Assembly (NCBI GenBank): GCA_014871665.1
Contig: WGSL01000032.1
Span: forward strand, 1 to 20,428
From: Collinsella sp.
Lineage (GTDB): Bacteria > Actinomycetota > Coriobacteriia > Coriobacteriales > Coriobacteriaceae
Direction of reading: 5' to 3'
DNA: 20,428 nucleotides
Position numbers and translations under genes: made by a program. Shown here one piece after another: positions 1-7,251 of this stretch. How positions within the stretch are numbered: position 1 is the stretch's first letter; each line of letters begins with the position of its first letter. The notes beneath the pieces were generated by a model. It saw only the letters and a list, made by a program, of their open reading frames with translations, did not search any database and was not told the origin of the DNA.

Positions 1-55
1 GACTTAAAATCTCTCGCCGCAAGGATTGTGGGTTCGAGTCCCACCGCCCCTACCA
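1..55 (+). tRNA. tRNA-Leu (UAA), 3' part, truncated by window start
   Basis: The first bases form the end of an anticodon arm with a 7-base loop whose anticodon (5-7) is TAA. A long class II variable arm follows, with a CC-GCAA-GG hairpin at 17-24. The T arm is 28-44, with stem GTGGG/CCCAC and loop TTCGAGT. The 3' acceptor strand CGCCCCT is 45-51, the discriminator base A is 52, and the encoded CCA is 53-55. The long variable arm and UAA anticodon indicate leucine. The 5' half, with the D arm and 5' acceptor strand, lies outside the window. Confidence 0.9.
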
Positions 56-67
56 TATGATTGCTTG

Positions 68-106
68 CGAGCCCGTGTTCCCCAGGGATGCGGGCTCGTT
101 TCTTTT
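68..106 (+). terminator. Intrinsic terminator of the tRNA-Leu gene
   Basis: A perfect 8-bp stem, CGAGCCCG (68-75) with CGGGCTCG (91-98), is followed by the T-rich run TTTCTTTT (99-106). It begins 12 bases after the tRNA CCA end, so it most likely ends the tRNA transcript. Confidence 0.85.
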
Positions 107-127
107 GGACGCCGTCAACTGCAGAGC

Positions 128-152
128 AGCTCATTTGGGACGGGGCTTTTTT
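128..152 (+). terminator. Possible second, weak terminator
   Basis: A short stem AGCTC (128-132) with GGGCT (143-147), including one G-U pair, runs into six T residues (147-152). It could back up the tRNA terminator. The stem is short, so this is a weak call. Confidence 0.3.
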
Positions 153-187
153 GACTACTTTTTCCGCCCACCCAATGAGTTTCCTAC

Positions 188-271
188 CACATTTTCCGAT
201 GGAAAAACGTGGTTGTCTCGCACATTTTCCGATGGAAAAACGTGGTTGTCTCGCACATTTTCCGATGGAAA
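188..271. repeat. 33-bp tandem repeat, 2.5 copies, each with an inverted repeat
   Basis: Copies start at 188, 221 and 254; the first two are identical over 33 bp and the third is cut off after 18 bp. Each contains the interrupted palindrome TTTTCC-GAT-GGAAAA (192-206, 225-239, and 258-272 where the last base differs). The 33-bp period is close to three helical turns, so the palindromes lie on one face of the DNA. The array ends 43 bases before the ATPase start codon. Small reading frames through it only translate the repeat and are not genes. Confidence 0.9.
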
Positions 272-285
272 CACCCAAATGGCCT

Positions 286-291
286 TATACT
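286..291 (+). promoter_or_regulatory. Possible -10 box of the ATPase gene
   Basis: TATACT matches the -10 consensus in 5 of 6 bases and lies 23 bases before the ATG at 315. No convincing -35 box is visible at the right distance. The third repeat copy covers that position, which would suit control by a protein bound to the repeats. This is inference from spacing only. Confidence 0.35.
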
Positions 292-314
292 AACCGAGAG
301 GGTTGGGAGGCAAT

Positions 315-1616
315 ATGCAGCGACGGCTTATAAGCGAACTTATCGCTTGGAAATCAAGGACGAATCGCAAACCTCTCTTGCTTAAGGGAGCCCGCCAGAC
401 AGGAAAGACTTGGCTTCTTAACGAATTCGCAAGCCAGCAGTATCGAAACGTCATTCGTTTTGACTTTATGCTCGAGCCGAGCACACGCTCGCTGTTCGAT
501 GGGGACCTCGACCCCAAGCGCATCATCTCCCAGATAGAACTCCTACGTGGCCAAACTGTAACGCCAGCAGACACGCTCATCATCTTCGACGAGATCCAAG
601 AGGCCCCGCGCGGGATCACCTCGCTCAAGTACTTCAACGAGCTTGCACCCGAATACCACATCGTAGCAGCCGGTTCCTATATGGGCCTCGCGCTCCGACG
701 CGAAAACGAGTCATTTCCCGTCGGCAAAATCGACCAGCTCACCATGCGTCCCATGGGGTTCGCCGAGTTCGTTCGTGCCGTCGACGGCGACCCGCTCGCC
801 GACGCCATCCTTGCCGCAGACATGAACCTTCTAGCAAACGTTACCGAAAAGCTCGAACACTTGCTCAAGGAATACCTTGTTGTCGGCGGTATGCCCGAAG
901 TTGTCTCCGCTTTCGCCGAGACACGCGACTTCATCGAAGCCCGAAGGCTTCAGCAGCAAATCATCGAGGCTTACGAATCCGATTTTGGCAAACATGCACC
1001 CGCCCGCATCATCGAGCGCATGAGGTTGGTTTGGAAATCCCTTCCCGGCCAGCTTGCCAAAGAGAACAAGAAGTTTGTCTATGGCGCCCTTCGCCCCGGA
1101 GCGCGCGCACGCGATTTCGAGGAAAGCCTCCAGTGGCTCACGGACTACGGAATCGTTCATAAGGTGCCACGTGTTTCCGCTCTAAAGGCGCCGCTCTCGA
1201 GCTACGAAGACCTCTCGGGCTTCAAACTGTTCTGCATCGACACCGGCATCCTCGGAGCGCTCTCCGGTCTCTCTCCGGCCATCGTTCTTAACGGATCCGC
1301 TGTTTTTACCGAGTTCAAAGGTTCGCTGACCGAACAATACGTCGCGCAGGAGCTTTTGCTCCAGGACAAAACTCCCGCGTATTGGTCCTCTACCTCTGGC
1401 AATGCCGAAACCGACTTTGCCATCGACCATGCGGGAACCGTGCTTCCGCTTGAGGTCAAGGCGGCAGAGAACCTTAAAGCGAAGAGTCTGAAAATAGCCT
1501 GCGAAAAATTCAAGCTCGAGCGTTGCGTGAGGAGCTCCCTGGCGGCATATAGAGACGAGGGCATGCTCGTCAATATTCCGCTTTGGGAGATTGGGCAAAT
1601 CGACAAGCTGGCATAG
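315..1616 (+). CDS. AAA+ ATPase with DUF4143 and PD-(D/E)XK-like C-terminus
   Basis: Predicted ATP-binding protein of the COG1373 type (AAA_14 plus DUF4143). Walker A GARQTGKT is at residues 25-32, and Walker B (LIIFDEIQ) ends near residue 95 with the Asp-Glu pair. AAGSYMG near 118-124 resembles a sensor motif. The C-terminal part has a nuclease-like signature, ETDF near 365 and LPLEVKA near 377-382, as in DUF4143 proteins with a restriction-nuclease fold. ATG at 315 is preferred because GGGAGG (305-310) sits 4 bases upstream; a TTG at 303 would overlap that site. It is about 433 residues, normal for the family. It stands alone beside a tRNA gene and appears less GC-rich than its neighbours, which fits an accessory gene. 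The cellular role of the family is not firmly known. Confidence 0.85.
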   Translation: MQRRLISELIAWKSRTNRKPLLLKGARQTGKTWLLNEFASQQYRNVIRFDFMLEPSTRSLFDGDLDPKRIISQIELLRGQTVTPADTLIIFDEIQEAPRGITSLKYFNELAPEYHIVAAGSYMGLALRRENESFPVGKIDQLTMRPMGFAEFVRAVDGDPLADAILAADMNLLANVTEKLEHLLKEYLVVGGMPEVVSAFAETRDFIEARRLQQQIIEAYESDFGKHAPARIIERMRLVWKSLPGQLAKENKKFVYGALRPGARARDFEESLQWLTDYGIVHKVPRVSALKAPLSSYEDLSGFKLFCIDTGILGALSGLSPAIVLNGSAVFTEFKGSLTEQYVAQELLLQDKTPAYWSSTSGNAETDFAIDHAGTVLPLEVKAAENLKAKSLKIACEKFKLERCVRSSLAAYRDEGMLVNIPLWEIGQIDKLA

Positions 1617-1622
1617 GCGCTG

Positions 1623-1650
1623 TGGGGACGCCCCGCAAGGACTGTCCCCA
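1623..1650. repeat. Short inverted repeat after the ATPase gene
   Basis: TGGGGAC (1623-1629) and GTCCCCA (1644-1650) form a perfect 7-bp inverted repeat just after the ATPase stop codon. It lacks a T-run, so it is not a classic terminator. The GTCCC core recurs in other intergenic repeats of this window. Confidence 0.5.
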
Positions 1651-1666
1651 GGTGCCGGCTGTTGAG

Positions 1667-1729
1667 TTGCGGTGGAATAGGGACTGTTTGGCGCCCGAAA
1701 GGGCGATTTTAGTCCGTATTTCACCGCAA
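1667..1729. repeat. Palindromic intergenic repeat, copy 1 (convergent junction)
   Basis: Arms TTGCGGTGGAATAGGGACT (1667-1685) and 1711-1729 are complementary at 17 of 19 positions. Nested inside is CGCCC-GAAA-GGGCG (1692-1705) followed by ATTTT, which could end the ATPase transcript. The element fills the gap between the converging ATPase and ppx genes. A closely similar element lies at 8371-8439, at the window's other convergent junction. Confidence 0.85.
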
Positions 1730-1734
1730 ATTAT

Positions 1735-2736
1735 TTAGAGGGTGCTGAGAGTGGGGGTCCAGGCGATGGTGGGAGTCGCGCCGTCGAGAACCTCGTTGAT
1801 GGTGGCGGCCATGCCAGCGAGTAGGCTGTTCTCGCTTACGGTGAGCGTCTTGTAGCCGCCGGCTCGCATGAGCTCGCGAATCACCACGGCACCTGCCAAG
1901 ATCACGTTCGCGCGCTTGGGCTGCACGCCCGGCAACGCGGCAATGCCTGCAACATCCAACGCAGACATGCGCTCGATAGCGGCCGAAATCTGCTCCATCG
2001 AAAGCTCGCGCAGGTGCACAAAGTTCGAGTCGTACGGCTCCAGTTCGTGGACCAGCGCCACGAGCGTGGTAACGGTACCGCCCACCGCGACGAGGCGCTC
2101 GGCGCGCTCAAAGTCGACAGGCAGGCCCTCAAAATAGGCGGCGAACTGCTCGCCTGCCCACGCGGCAGCGGCAGCAAGCTCGCCGCGTGCGGGTGGCATC
2201 GTCGAGAAAAACCGCTCCGTCACGCGGCGGCAGCCAATGTCCAGCGAGCGCGTCCCTTCTAGCGCAAAGACGCCACGCTCCGGCGCATAGACGCCCGTCG
2301 CGAGCTCCGTGGATCCGCCGCCCGAATCGGCAACAATGATGCGCTCGCCGGCAAAGTCGTGCGCCACGCCAAAAAACGTCAGGCGTGCCTCGACCTCACC
2401 CGGAATCACCTGCGGCTCAAGCCCCAGCTCGTGCAGGCCGTCCAGCAGCAGGGCGGCGTTGGACGCATCGCGCGCGGCGCTCGTGCACGTGGTGCAGATG
2501 CACGCGGCGCCAAAGGTACGCGCCTCGTCCACAAACATACGGCACGCAGCGAGTACACGCTCGACAGCCGCCTCGCAAAAGCGACCCGTCGCGTCCACGC
2601 CCTCGCCCAGGTCGGTAATCTCGGTATGCTTGGACGATTCCACAATCGCTCCGCCCTCGACCTGGGCCAACACCAGTCGCGACGACACCGTTCCCAGGTC
2701 GATCGCGGCTACCTTATAGCGTTTGCAATTTGTCAT
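1735..2736 (-). CDS. ppx: Ppx/GppA-family exopolyphosphatase
   Basis: Cytosolic phosphatase of the ASKHA fold, expected to remove phosphate from polyphosphate ends or from pppGpp. The N-terminal phosphate-binding loop AIDLGTVSSRL is at residues 11-21 and the second loop VADSGGGSTELATG at 135-148. GEVEA at 113-117 is in the place of the conserved glutamate segment. The length of 333 residues fits the short actinobacterial Ppx type, which lacks the C-terminal domains of the E. coli enzyme. The first loop reads GTVS rather than the common GSNS, a modest departure. The ATG at 2736 follows GGAGGGG. The gene starts 20 bases after the divIC-like stop, so the two are probably co-transcribed. Ppx and GppA activities cannot be told apart from sequence. 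Confidence 0.88.
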   Translation of the reverse strand: MTNCKRYKVAAIDLGTVSSRLVLAQVEGGAIVESSKHTEITDLGEGVDATGRFCEAAVERVLAACRMFVDEARTFGAACICTTCTSAARDASNAALLLDGLHELGLEPQVIPGEVEARLTFFGVAHDFAGERIIVADSGGGSTELATGVYAPERGVFALEGTRSLDIGCRRVTERFFSTMPPARGELAAAAAWAGEQFAAYFEGLPVDFERAERLVAVGGTVTTLVALVHELEPYDSNFVHLRELSMEQISAAIERMSALDVAGIAALPGVQPKRANVILAGAVVIRELMRAGGYKTLTVSENSLLAGMAATINEVLDGATPTIAWTPTLSTL

Positions 2737-2756
2737 TGCGGGCTCCCCTCCGGGCG

Positions 2757-3518
2757 CTATTTGCCGTTGGACACGACCGTCTGGCCCTCGACGCCGTTAA
2801 ACCCAAACAGCATGTCGAGCGCTTGGATGTACCACGGCGCGTCCTTACCGACTTCTTCGATTTCCTTGGCAACTTCGCTGGCCTTCTTGGCGTTCGACGA
2901 CTTCTGGCTCGACGAGGCATCCGAATCGCCGTCCAGGCCCTGCACTTCAATCCTCTTCTCGCCGGGCATCACCAAGCCCAGGTCCTCGGACGCCGCGTCC
3001 TTGATGCCCTCCTCCGAGAGCAGCTTGTCGACGCTTTTTTGCAGCTCGTCGTTATATTGCTCGCGAATCTCGACCTGCTTGGCCAAGATATCGCTCGAGC
3101 GCTTAGCCACATACAGGTCGCGTACGGGAAAATACAGGCTCACGAGCGCCAGCGCCACCACGATACCGATAAACAGCGGGCGCAGAGAGCCATGTGTAAA
3201 GTCATAGATTGCCTTAACCACCGCGTTGTCGTTGGCGTAGCGCATAAAGTCCGAGCCCGAAAGACGGCTCGAAGGCCTGCTCGCTTTGTCGTGCGTCTGG
3301 GCCGAGGGACGCGACGGATGCGACGAACGTGTCGGGCGTACTGGTCCATCTGTCGAAGTATTCACTTGAGCATTGGGGCGCGAGGTGCTTGTCGGGCGCT
3401 GCGCGGAGCGGTCGGCACCGGCGTAGGCGGACCCACCGAGCTGCACCGTGCGCGCACGGCGAAGCGACGGCTCACGCGAACCGGCGGAATAGTACCTGTT
3501 GTCGTAAATCTGATCCAT
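2757..3518 (-). CDS. DivIC/FtsB-family septum formation protein
   Basis: Probable bitopic membrane protein of the divisome. Residues 1-105 are a basic Ser/Arg/Pro-rich, probably disordered cytoplasmic region. One membrane segment follows at about 114-131 (LFIGIVVALALVSLYF), then a heptad-like coiled coil at about 135-170. The conserved Glu-Asp-Leu-Gly-rich DivIC segment is near 177-190, and a low-complexity Asp/Ser/Lys tail follows. The ATG at 3518 is chosen because AAGG lies just upstream; an in-frame ATG at 3644 would run through the eno terminator. At 253 residues it is much longer than E. coli FtsB (about 100), mainly from the N-terminal extension common in actinobacterial homologues. It lies between eno and ppx, as in other Actinobacteria. 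Confidence 0.82.
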   Translation of the reverse strand: MDQIYDNRYYSAGSREPSLRRARTVQLGGSAYAGADRSAQRPTSTSRPNAQVNTSTDGPVRPTRSSHPSRPSAQTHDKASRPSSRLSGSDFMRYANDNAVVKAIYDFTHGSLRPLFIGIVVALALVSLYFPVRDLYVAKRSSDILAKQVEIREQYNDELQKSVDKLLSEEGIKDAASEDLGLVMPGEKRIEVQGLDGDSDASSSQKSSNAKKASEVAKEIEEVGKDAPWYIQALDMLFGFNGVEGQTVVSNGK

Positions 3519-3562
3519 GTGCGCCTTGTGCGGTTGAGGTTTGTTTGCGCTTAGTATTCTAG

Positions 3563-3571
3563 TTATAGCAC
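3563..3571 (-). promoter_or_regulatory. Possible extended -10 promoter for divIC-ppx
   Basis: On the - strand this reads TGCTATAAC, an extended -10 (TGn plus TATAAC), about 45 bases upstream of the divIC-like ATG and downstream of the eno terminator. The -35 region is not convincing. Its position between a terminator and the gene supports a separate transcript for divIC and ppx. Confidence 0.4.
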
Positions 3572-3609
3572 GAGCGCGCGCGCCACCTTCGACAGCCTTT
3601 GCTCGACAT

Positions 3610-3641
3610 AAAAAAGGCGCTGAGTCATATGGCCCAGCGCC
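3610..3641 (-). terminator. Intrinsic terminator of eno
   Basis: Read on the - strand, GGCGCTG (complement of 3635-3641) pairs with CAGCGCC (complement of 3616-3622) in a 7-bp stem with a 12-base loop, followed by six T residues (complement of 3610-3615). It lies about 75 bases after the eno stop and ahead of the divIC-like gene. Confidence 0.85.
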
Positions 3642-3714
3642 CAATGGTGCTCAACAGCGCCCGGCTGAAGCAAGGCAAATCCGAGTCTTCCCCGCCCCCG
3701 CGACCTCCGCGTGC

Positions 3715-5004
3715 CTAGCGAATGTTGTAGAACGCGGCCTTGCCGGCGTAGCGCGCACTGCCCTCAAGCTCGTCCTCGATGCGGATGAGCTGGTTGTACT
3801 TGGCGATACGGTCGCTGCGGCACGGTGCGCCCGACTTGATCTGGCCGGCGTTGACGCCCACGACCAGGTCGGCGATCGTGGAGTCCTCGGTCTCGCCGGA
3901 ACGGTGGCTCACGATGCAAGCGTAGCCGGCCTCCTTGGCGGTCTCGATGGCCTCGAGTGACTCGGTGAGCGTGCCGATCTGGTTGACCTTGACCAGGATC
4001 GCGTTGGCGGCACCCAGCTCGATGCCCTTCTTGAGGCGCTCGGTGTTGGTGACGAACAGGTCGTCGCCCACCAGCTGCACCTTGTTGCCAATGCGGCGGG
4101 TAAGCTCGACCCAGCCGTCCCAGTCTTCCTCGGCCATGCCGTCCTCGATAGAAATGATGGGATAGGTGTCGACGAGCTTCTCCCAGTAATCAACCATCTG
4201 GGCACTCGTGTACTCCACGCCCTCGCCCTTGAGCTCATACATGCCGGTCTCGGCGTTGTAGAACTCGGTCGAGGCCGGGTCCATGGCGTACATGAAGTCG
4301 ACGCCGGGCTTAAAGCCAGCCTTCTCAACGGCCTTGGTGATGTACTCGAACGGCTCGGCATTGGTCTTAAGGTTGGGGGCAAAGCCGCCCTCGTCGCCCA
4401 CACCGCCGCCCAGGCCGGCCTCGTGCAGCACGCCCTTGAGGGTATGGTAGACCTCGGCGCACCAACGCAGGCCCTCGGCAAAGCTCGGGGCGCCCACCGG
4501 CATGATCATGAACTCCTGGAAGTCGACGTTATTGTCGGCATGCACGCCGCCGTTGAGGATGTTCATCATAGGTGTGGGCAGCAGATGAGCGTTGACGCCG
4601 CCCAGGTACTGGCACAGCGACAGGCCAGCCGACTCGGCAGCGGCGCGGGCAACGGCCAGCGACACGCCCAGGATGGCGTTGGCGCCGAGCTTGGTCTTGT
4701 TGGGGGTACCATCCGCAGCGATCAGCGCGGCATCGACGGCGCGCTGATCGAAGGCATCGAGGCCCACGACGGCATCGGCGCACTCGTTGTTGACGTGCTC
4801 GACGGCCTGCGAAACGCCCTTGCCCAGGTAGCGGCCCTTGTCGCCATCGCGCAGCTCGCAGGCCTCAAAGGCGCCGGTCGAAGCACCCGAAGGCACCATT
4901 GCACGGCCAAAGCTGCCGTCCTCGAGCACGACCTCGACCTCGACGGTGGGATTGCCGCGGCTGTCGAGCACCTCGCGACCGTAGACGTCCAAAATATCGC
5001 TCAT
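3715..5004 (-). CDS. eno: Enolase
   Basis: Converts 2-phosphoglycerate to phosphoenolpyruvate in glycolysis; cytosolic and Mg-dependent. The protein is full length at 429 residues. Expected catalytic residues are present: Glu205 in GDEGGFAP, Lys339 in ILVKVNQIGT, and metal ligands Asp242, Glu287 and Asp314. The enolase signature SHRSGETEDSTIADL starts at 366. The ATG at 5004 follows AGGGAG. The gene has its own upstream region and a terminator, so it is probably expressed mostly alone. PEP made here would also feed the PTS encoded further along the window. No unusual features were seen. Confidence 0.98.
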   Translation of the reverse strand: MSDILDVYGREVLDSRGNPTVEVEVVLEDGSFGRAMVPSGASTGAFEACELRDGDKGRYLGKGVSQAVEHVNNECADAVVGLDAFDQRAVDAALIAADGTPNKTKLGANAILGVSLAVARAAAESAGLSLCQYLGGVNAHLLPTPMMNILNGGVHADNNVDFQEFMIMPVGAPSFAEGLRWCAEVYHTLKGVLHEAGLGGGVGDEGGFAPNLKTNAEPFEYITKAVEKAGFKPGVDFMYAMDPASTEFYNAETGMYELKGEGVEYTSAQMVDYWEKLVDTYPIISIEDGMAEEDWDGWVELTRRIGNKVQLVGDDLFVTNTERLKKGIELGAANAILVKVNQIGTLTESLEAIETAKEAGYACIVSHRSGETEDSTIADLVVGVNAGQIKSGAPCRSDRIAKYNQLIRIEDELEGSARYAGKAAFYNIR

Positions 5005-5077
5005 GTTGTCTCCCTCTCACTTGGAAACGTAGTGGATGCAAGCGACCGGCTGACCGTGCACCGTCGGTGCGCCTCCG

Positions 5078-5122
5078 TAAGTTAGCCATGTCGCACTTTT
5101 TGCATTATGCCCTAAGTTAGCC
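5078..5122 (-). promoter_or_regulatory. eno upstream region with direct repeats and a -10-like box
   Basis: GGCTAACTTA on the - strand occurs twice, at 5078-5087 and 5113-5122, with starts 35 bp apart. Between them is a -10-like CATAAT (complement of 5104-5109), which places one repeat in the spacer and one downstream of the presumed start. A small hairpin GCACCG-T-CGGTGC lies further into the leader. The repeats could be binding sites for a regulator. No good -35 box is seen. Confidence 0.4.
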
Positions 5123-5147
5123 GAGGGATACACTTGATTTTCGAAAA

Positions 5148-5189
5148 ATTTAGCGGGAACGATAAGGCGTGTCAGCCCGTCGTTCCCGC
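5148..5189 (-). terminator. Intrinsic terminator of the larC-yfcE-mazG unit
   Basis: GCGGGAACGA (5153-5162) and TCGTTCCCGC (5180-5189) form a perfect 10-bp stem. Read on the - strand it is followed by TAAATTTTT. It begins 4 bases after the mazG stop codon and clearly closes that transcript. Confidence 0.88.
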
Positions 5190-5193
5190 AGTC

Positions 5194-6054
5194 TTACTCC
5201 TCCGCCTTTGCGGCATCCCACAGGTCGTTGAGGCCGTGGGTCGAAAGCTCGGCAAGATCCACGTGAGCATCGGCCGCCATCTGCTCCATCGCGGCCCAGC
5301 GACGGCGGAACTTTGCCGTGCTGGCACGAAGGGCACTCTCGGCGTCAATGCCCTCTTTGCGCGCAACGTTGACCAGGGCAAAGAGCAGGTCGCCAAACTC
5401 CATTTCGCGCTCGGGCGTTCCGGGGGCCTCGGCCTCAAACTCGGCACGCTCCTCGGCGACCTCGTCCCACACGTCCTGGACCGTCTCCCACTCAAAGCCC
5501 ACGGCAGCTGCCTTGCGCGACACCTTCTGCGCCTGCATCAGCGCCGGCAGATGCGTGGGCACACCATCGAGCAGACCCTCGGGCGCGGCCTCACCCGCCG
5601 CCACGGCTTTGTCCTTGGCGGCCTTCTCGGCAAGCTTGACCTCGTCCCAAATCTTGAGTACCTCGTTGGAGCTGTCGGCATCCACATCGCCGAACACGTG
5701 CGGATGACGGCGGATGAGCTTGGCATCGATATCACGCGCCACGTCGGCCAGTGTAAACTCGCCGGCGTCAGCAGCAATCTGCGCATGCAGCACGACCTGC
5801 ATGAGCACGTCACCCAGCTCCTCGCGCAGGTGAACCGCGTCGTCCGCCTCGATGCAGTCGAGCGCCTCGTAGGCCTCCTCGATCATGTTCTTGCCAATGC
5901 TGCGGTGTGTCTGTTCGCGATCCCACGGGCAGCCATCGGGCTGACGCAGACGCCAGATGGTCTGCACCAGATGCTGCAGCTCGGCCGACGCATCGACCAG
6001 CGTGGACAGATCGCGCGAGCCCTCGGCATTTTGCTGAGCCATGTGCTCTGCCAT
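5194..6054 (-). CDS. mazG: Nucleoside triphosphate pyrophosphohydrolase MazG
   Basis: Hydrolyses NTPs to NMP and pyrophosphate, clearing damaged or excess nucleotides. The N-terminal MazG domain carries the metal-binding pattern EEAYEALDCIE (59-69) and REELGDVLMQVVLHA (77-91). A second MazG domain follows with EEVAEERAEFE-like spacing near 198-207 and EMEFGDLLFALVNVARKEG at 217-235. The ATG at 6054 is chosen because GGAGGAGG from the end of the upstream gene lies just before it, and only 2 bases separate it from that gene's stop. Longer in-frame starts would overlap the phosphodiesterase. The length is about 286 residues, near the E. coli enzyme. Translational coupling with the phosphodiesterase is likely. 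Confidence 0.93.
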   Translation of the reverse strand: MAEHMAQQNAEGSRDLSTLVDASAELQHLVQTIWRLRQPDGCPWDREQTHRSIGKNMIEEAYEALDCIEADDAVHLREELGDVLMQVVLHAQIAADAGEFTLADVARDIDAKLIRRHPHVFGDVDADSSNEVLKIWDEVKLAEKAAKDKAVAAGEAAPEGLLDGVPTHLPALMQAQKVSRKAAAVGFEWETVQDVWDEVAEERAEFEAEAPGTPEREMEFGDLLFALVNVARKEGIDAESALRASTAKFRRRWAAMEQMAADAHVDLAELSTHGLNDLWDAAKAEE

Positions 6055-6056
6055 GG

Positions 6057-6605
6057 TTAGTCCTCCTCCAGGATCACATGACGGAACGTTCCACCCTCGT
6101 AGATGCCGTAGCTGTGCGTGCCGTCCTTGGGGATGCTCACGCTGCCGGGGTTGAAGAGCCACAGGCCCGGGTGCGCGGCGCTCTCCTCGTTGACTTTGAC
6201 GTGCGTGTGACCGTAGACGAGCGCGGAGCCCTCGGGCAGCGCGGGCGCGTGGTCGACGCTGTTGTGCATGCCGGCGCCAAAGACATGGCCGTGCGTCAGG
6301 AACAGCTCACGGCCGGTCTCGTCGAACAGCGTGGCGTAGTCGGCCATGACGGGGAAGTCGAGCACCATCTGGTCGACCTCGGCATCGCAGTTGCCGCGTA
6401 CCGCGATGATGCGGTCGGCCAGGGCGTTGAGCAGCGGGATTACGCGCTTGGGGGCGTAATCGCGCGGCAGGTCGTTGCGCGGACCGTGGTAGAGCAGGTC
6501 GCCCAGCAGGACGATGCGGTCGGGCTGCTGGGATTCGATGGCGGCGACCAGGCGCTCGGCCCAGTATGCCGAGCCGTGGATGTCAGAAGCGATGAGGTAT
6601 TTCAT
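6057..6605 (-). CDS. yfcE: YfcE-like metallophosphoesterase
   Basis: A 182-residue calcineurin-like phosphodiesterase of the YfcE/MJ0936 group. All metal-binding motifs are present: SDIHG (Asp8, His10), LLGDLLYHGP (Asp36), RGNCDAEVD (Asn72, Asp74), LTHGH (His105, His107) and YGHTH (His133, His135). NPGSVSIPK near 152-160 is also characteristic. It is expected to act in the cytosol on small phosphodiesters; the natural substrate is unknown for the family. The ATG at 6605 follows AAAGGA. It sits 54 bases after the LarC-like gene and 2 bases before mazG, so it is the middle gene of a three-gene unit. Confidence 0.92.
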   Translation of the reverse strand: MKYLIASDIHGSAYWAERLVAAIESQQPDRIVLLGDLLYHGPRNDLPRDYAPKRVIPLLNALADRIIAVRGNCDAEVDQMVLDFPVMADYATLFDETGRELFLTHGHVFGAGMHNSVDHAPALPEGSALVYGHTHVKVNEESAAHPGLWLFNPGSVSIPKDGTHSYGIYEGGTFRHVILEED

Positions 6606-6659
6606 GGGGGATCCTTTCGGTGAGGTTGATGGGGCGGGTGTGGCGCGTCGCCGACCGTG

Positions 6660-7145
6660 TTACTCAAATCGCAGTGCCGCGGCTTGTGCTGCCTGCATAA
6701 CGCGCTGGAGCGGCACATTGTGCTCGCGGGCGAGACGGGCGCAGTCCTCGTACTCGGGCGCTGCACGCTCGCTGCCGTCGGGCAGGGTGGCCACCTTGAC
6801 GGACACCTCGCCCCATGGCGTCGTTACGCGCTCAAAGCGGCGTGGCAGGCAAACGCGCTCCATGACCTGGCGACGAATGCCGTTGGTCGTGGTTTCCAAA
6901 AAGATAATCGTCTGCAGGCGCTCGATATCCTCGTGAGCACAGATTACCTGCAGCTGCCAACTGGGACGGCCTTTCTTGCAATAGAGGGGCAGCCAATGCA
7001 CCTCGCGCGCACCCGCCTCGCGCAGGCGGTCGGCAGCGTAGGCGAGCACCTCGGGCGACGCGTCGTCGATGTCGCATTCCAGCTTGACGATGGTTTCGGG
7101 TGCATCGGTCTCGCGGGACAGCGGGGATGTGCTATCGCATTGCAT
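6660..7145 (-). CDS. Stand-alone LarC C-terminal domain (nickel insertion)
   Basis: LarC inserts nickel into the pincer cofactor used by lactate racemase and related enzymes. This 161-residue protein matches only the C-terminal part (LarC2/DUF111): LECDIDDASPEVLAYAADRL near 22-41, YCKKGRPSWQL near 55-65, FLETTTNGIRR near 82-92, and PEYEDCARLAREHNVPL near 130-146. The roughly 250-residue N-terminal domain is absent. The ATG at 7145 follows GGAAAGGA; a further upstream ATG at 7184 has no ribosome site. Upstream lies an intergenic repeat rather than a broken LarC1 frame. In Lactobacillus plantarum LarC1 and LarC2 are joined by ribosomal frameshifting; no such partner frame is visible here. The call to the domain is firm, the in-vivo function less so. 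Confidence 0.8.
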   Translation of the reverse strand: MQCDSTSPLSRETDAPETIVKLECDIDDASPEVLAYAADRLREAGAREVHWLPLYCKKGRPSWQLQVICAHEDIERLQTIIFLETTTNGIRRQVMERVCLPRRFERVTTPWGEVSVKVATLPDGSERAAPEYEDCARLAREHNVPLQRVMQAAQAAALRFE

Positions 7146-7251
7146 ACGGTCCGAATCCTTTCCGCGCGGGCTCGTTTTGTTCATCCAAACGCTAGCACAT
7201 CGGACGTGGCACAGGCATGACTTTCGTCCGTCGCCGCCCTCGCCCCTATCC

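Noticed and set aside
188..271. Possible CRISPR array
   Set aside because: The 33-bp units are directly contiguous with no unique spacers, and no cas genes are nearby.
57..333. Two overlapping small frames with repeated TFSDGKTWLSR or HFPMEKRGCLA peptides
   Set aside because: They only translate the 33-bp DNA repeat (a multiple of three) and run through the tRNA terminator. No ribosome site or family resemblance.
1..1616. Integrative element attached at the tRNA-Leu 3' end
   Set aside because: No integrase and no second copy of the tRNA 3' end were found in the window; the ATPase alone is not enough.
1182..1724. 180-codon - strand frame overlapping the ATPase 3' end
   Set aside because: It starts within the ATPase gene's downstream palindrome and is antisense to a gene with clear motifs.
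3519..3644. N-terminal extension of the DivIC-like protein to an ATG at 3644
   Set aside because: It would pass through the eno terminator and the possible promoter, and the ATG at 3518 has a ribosome site.
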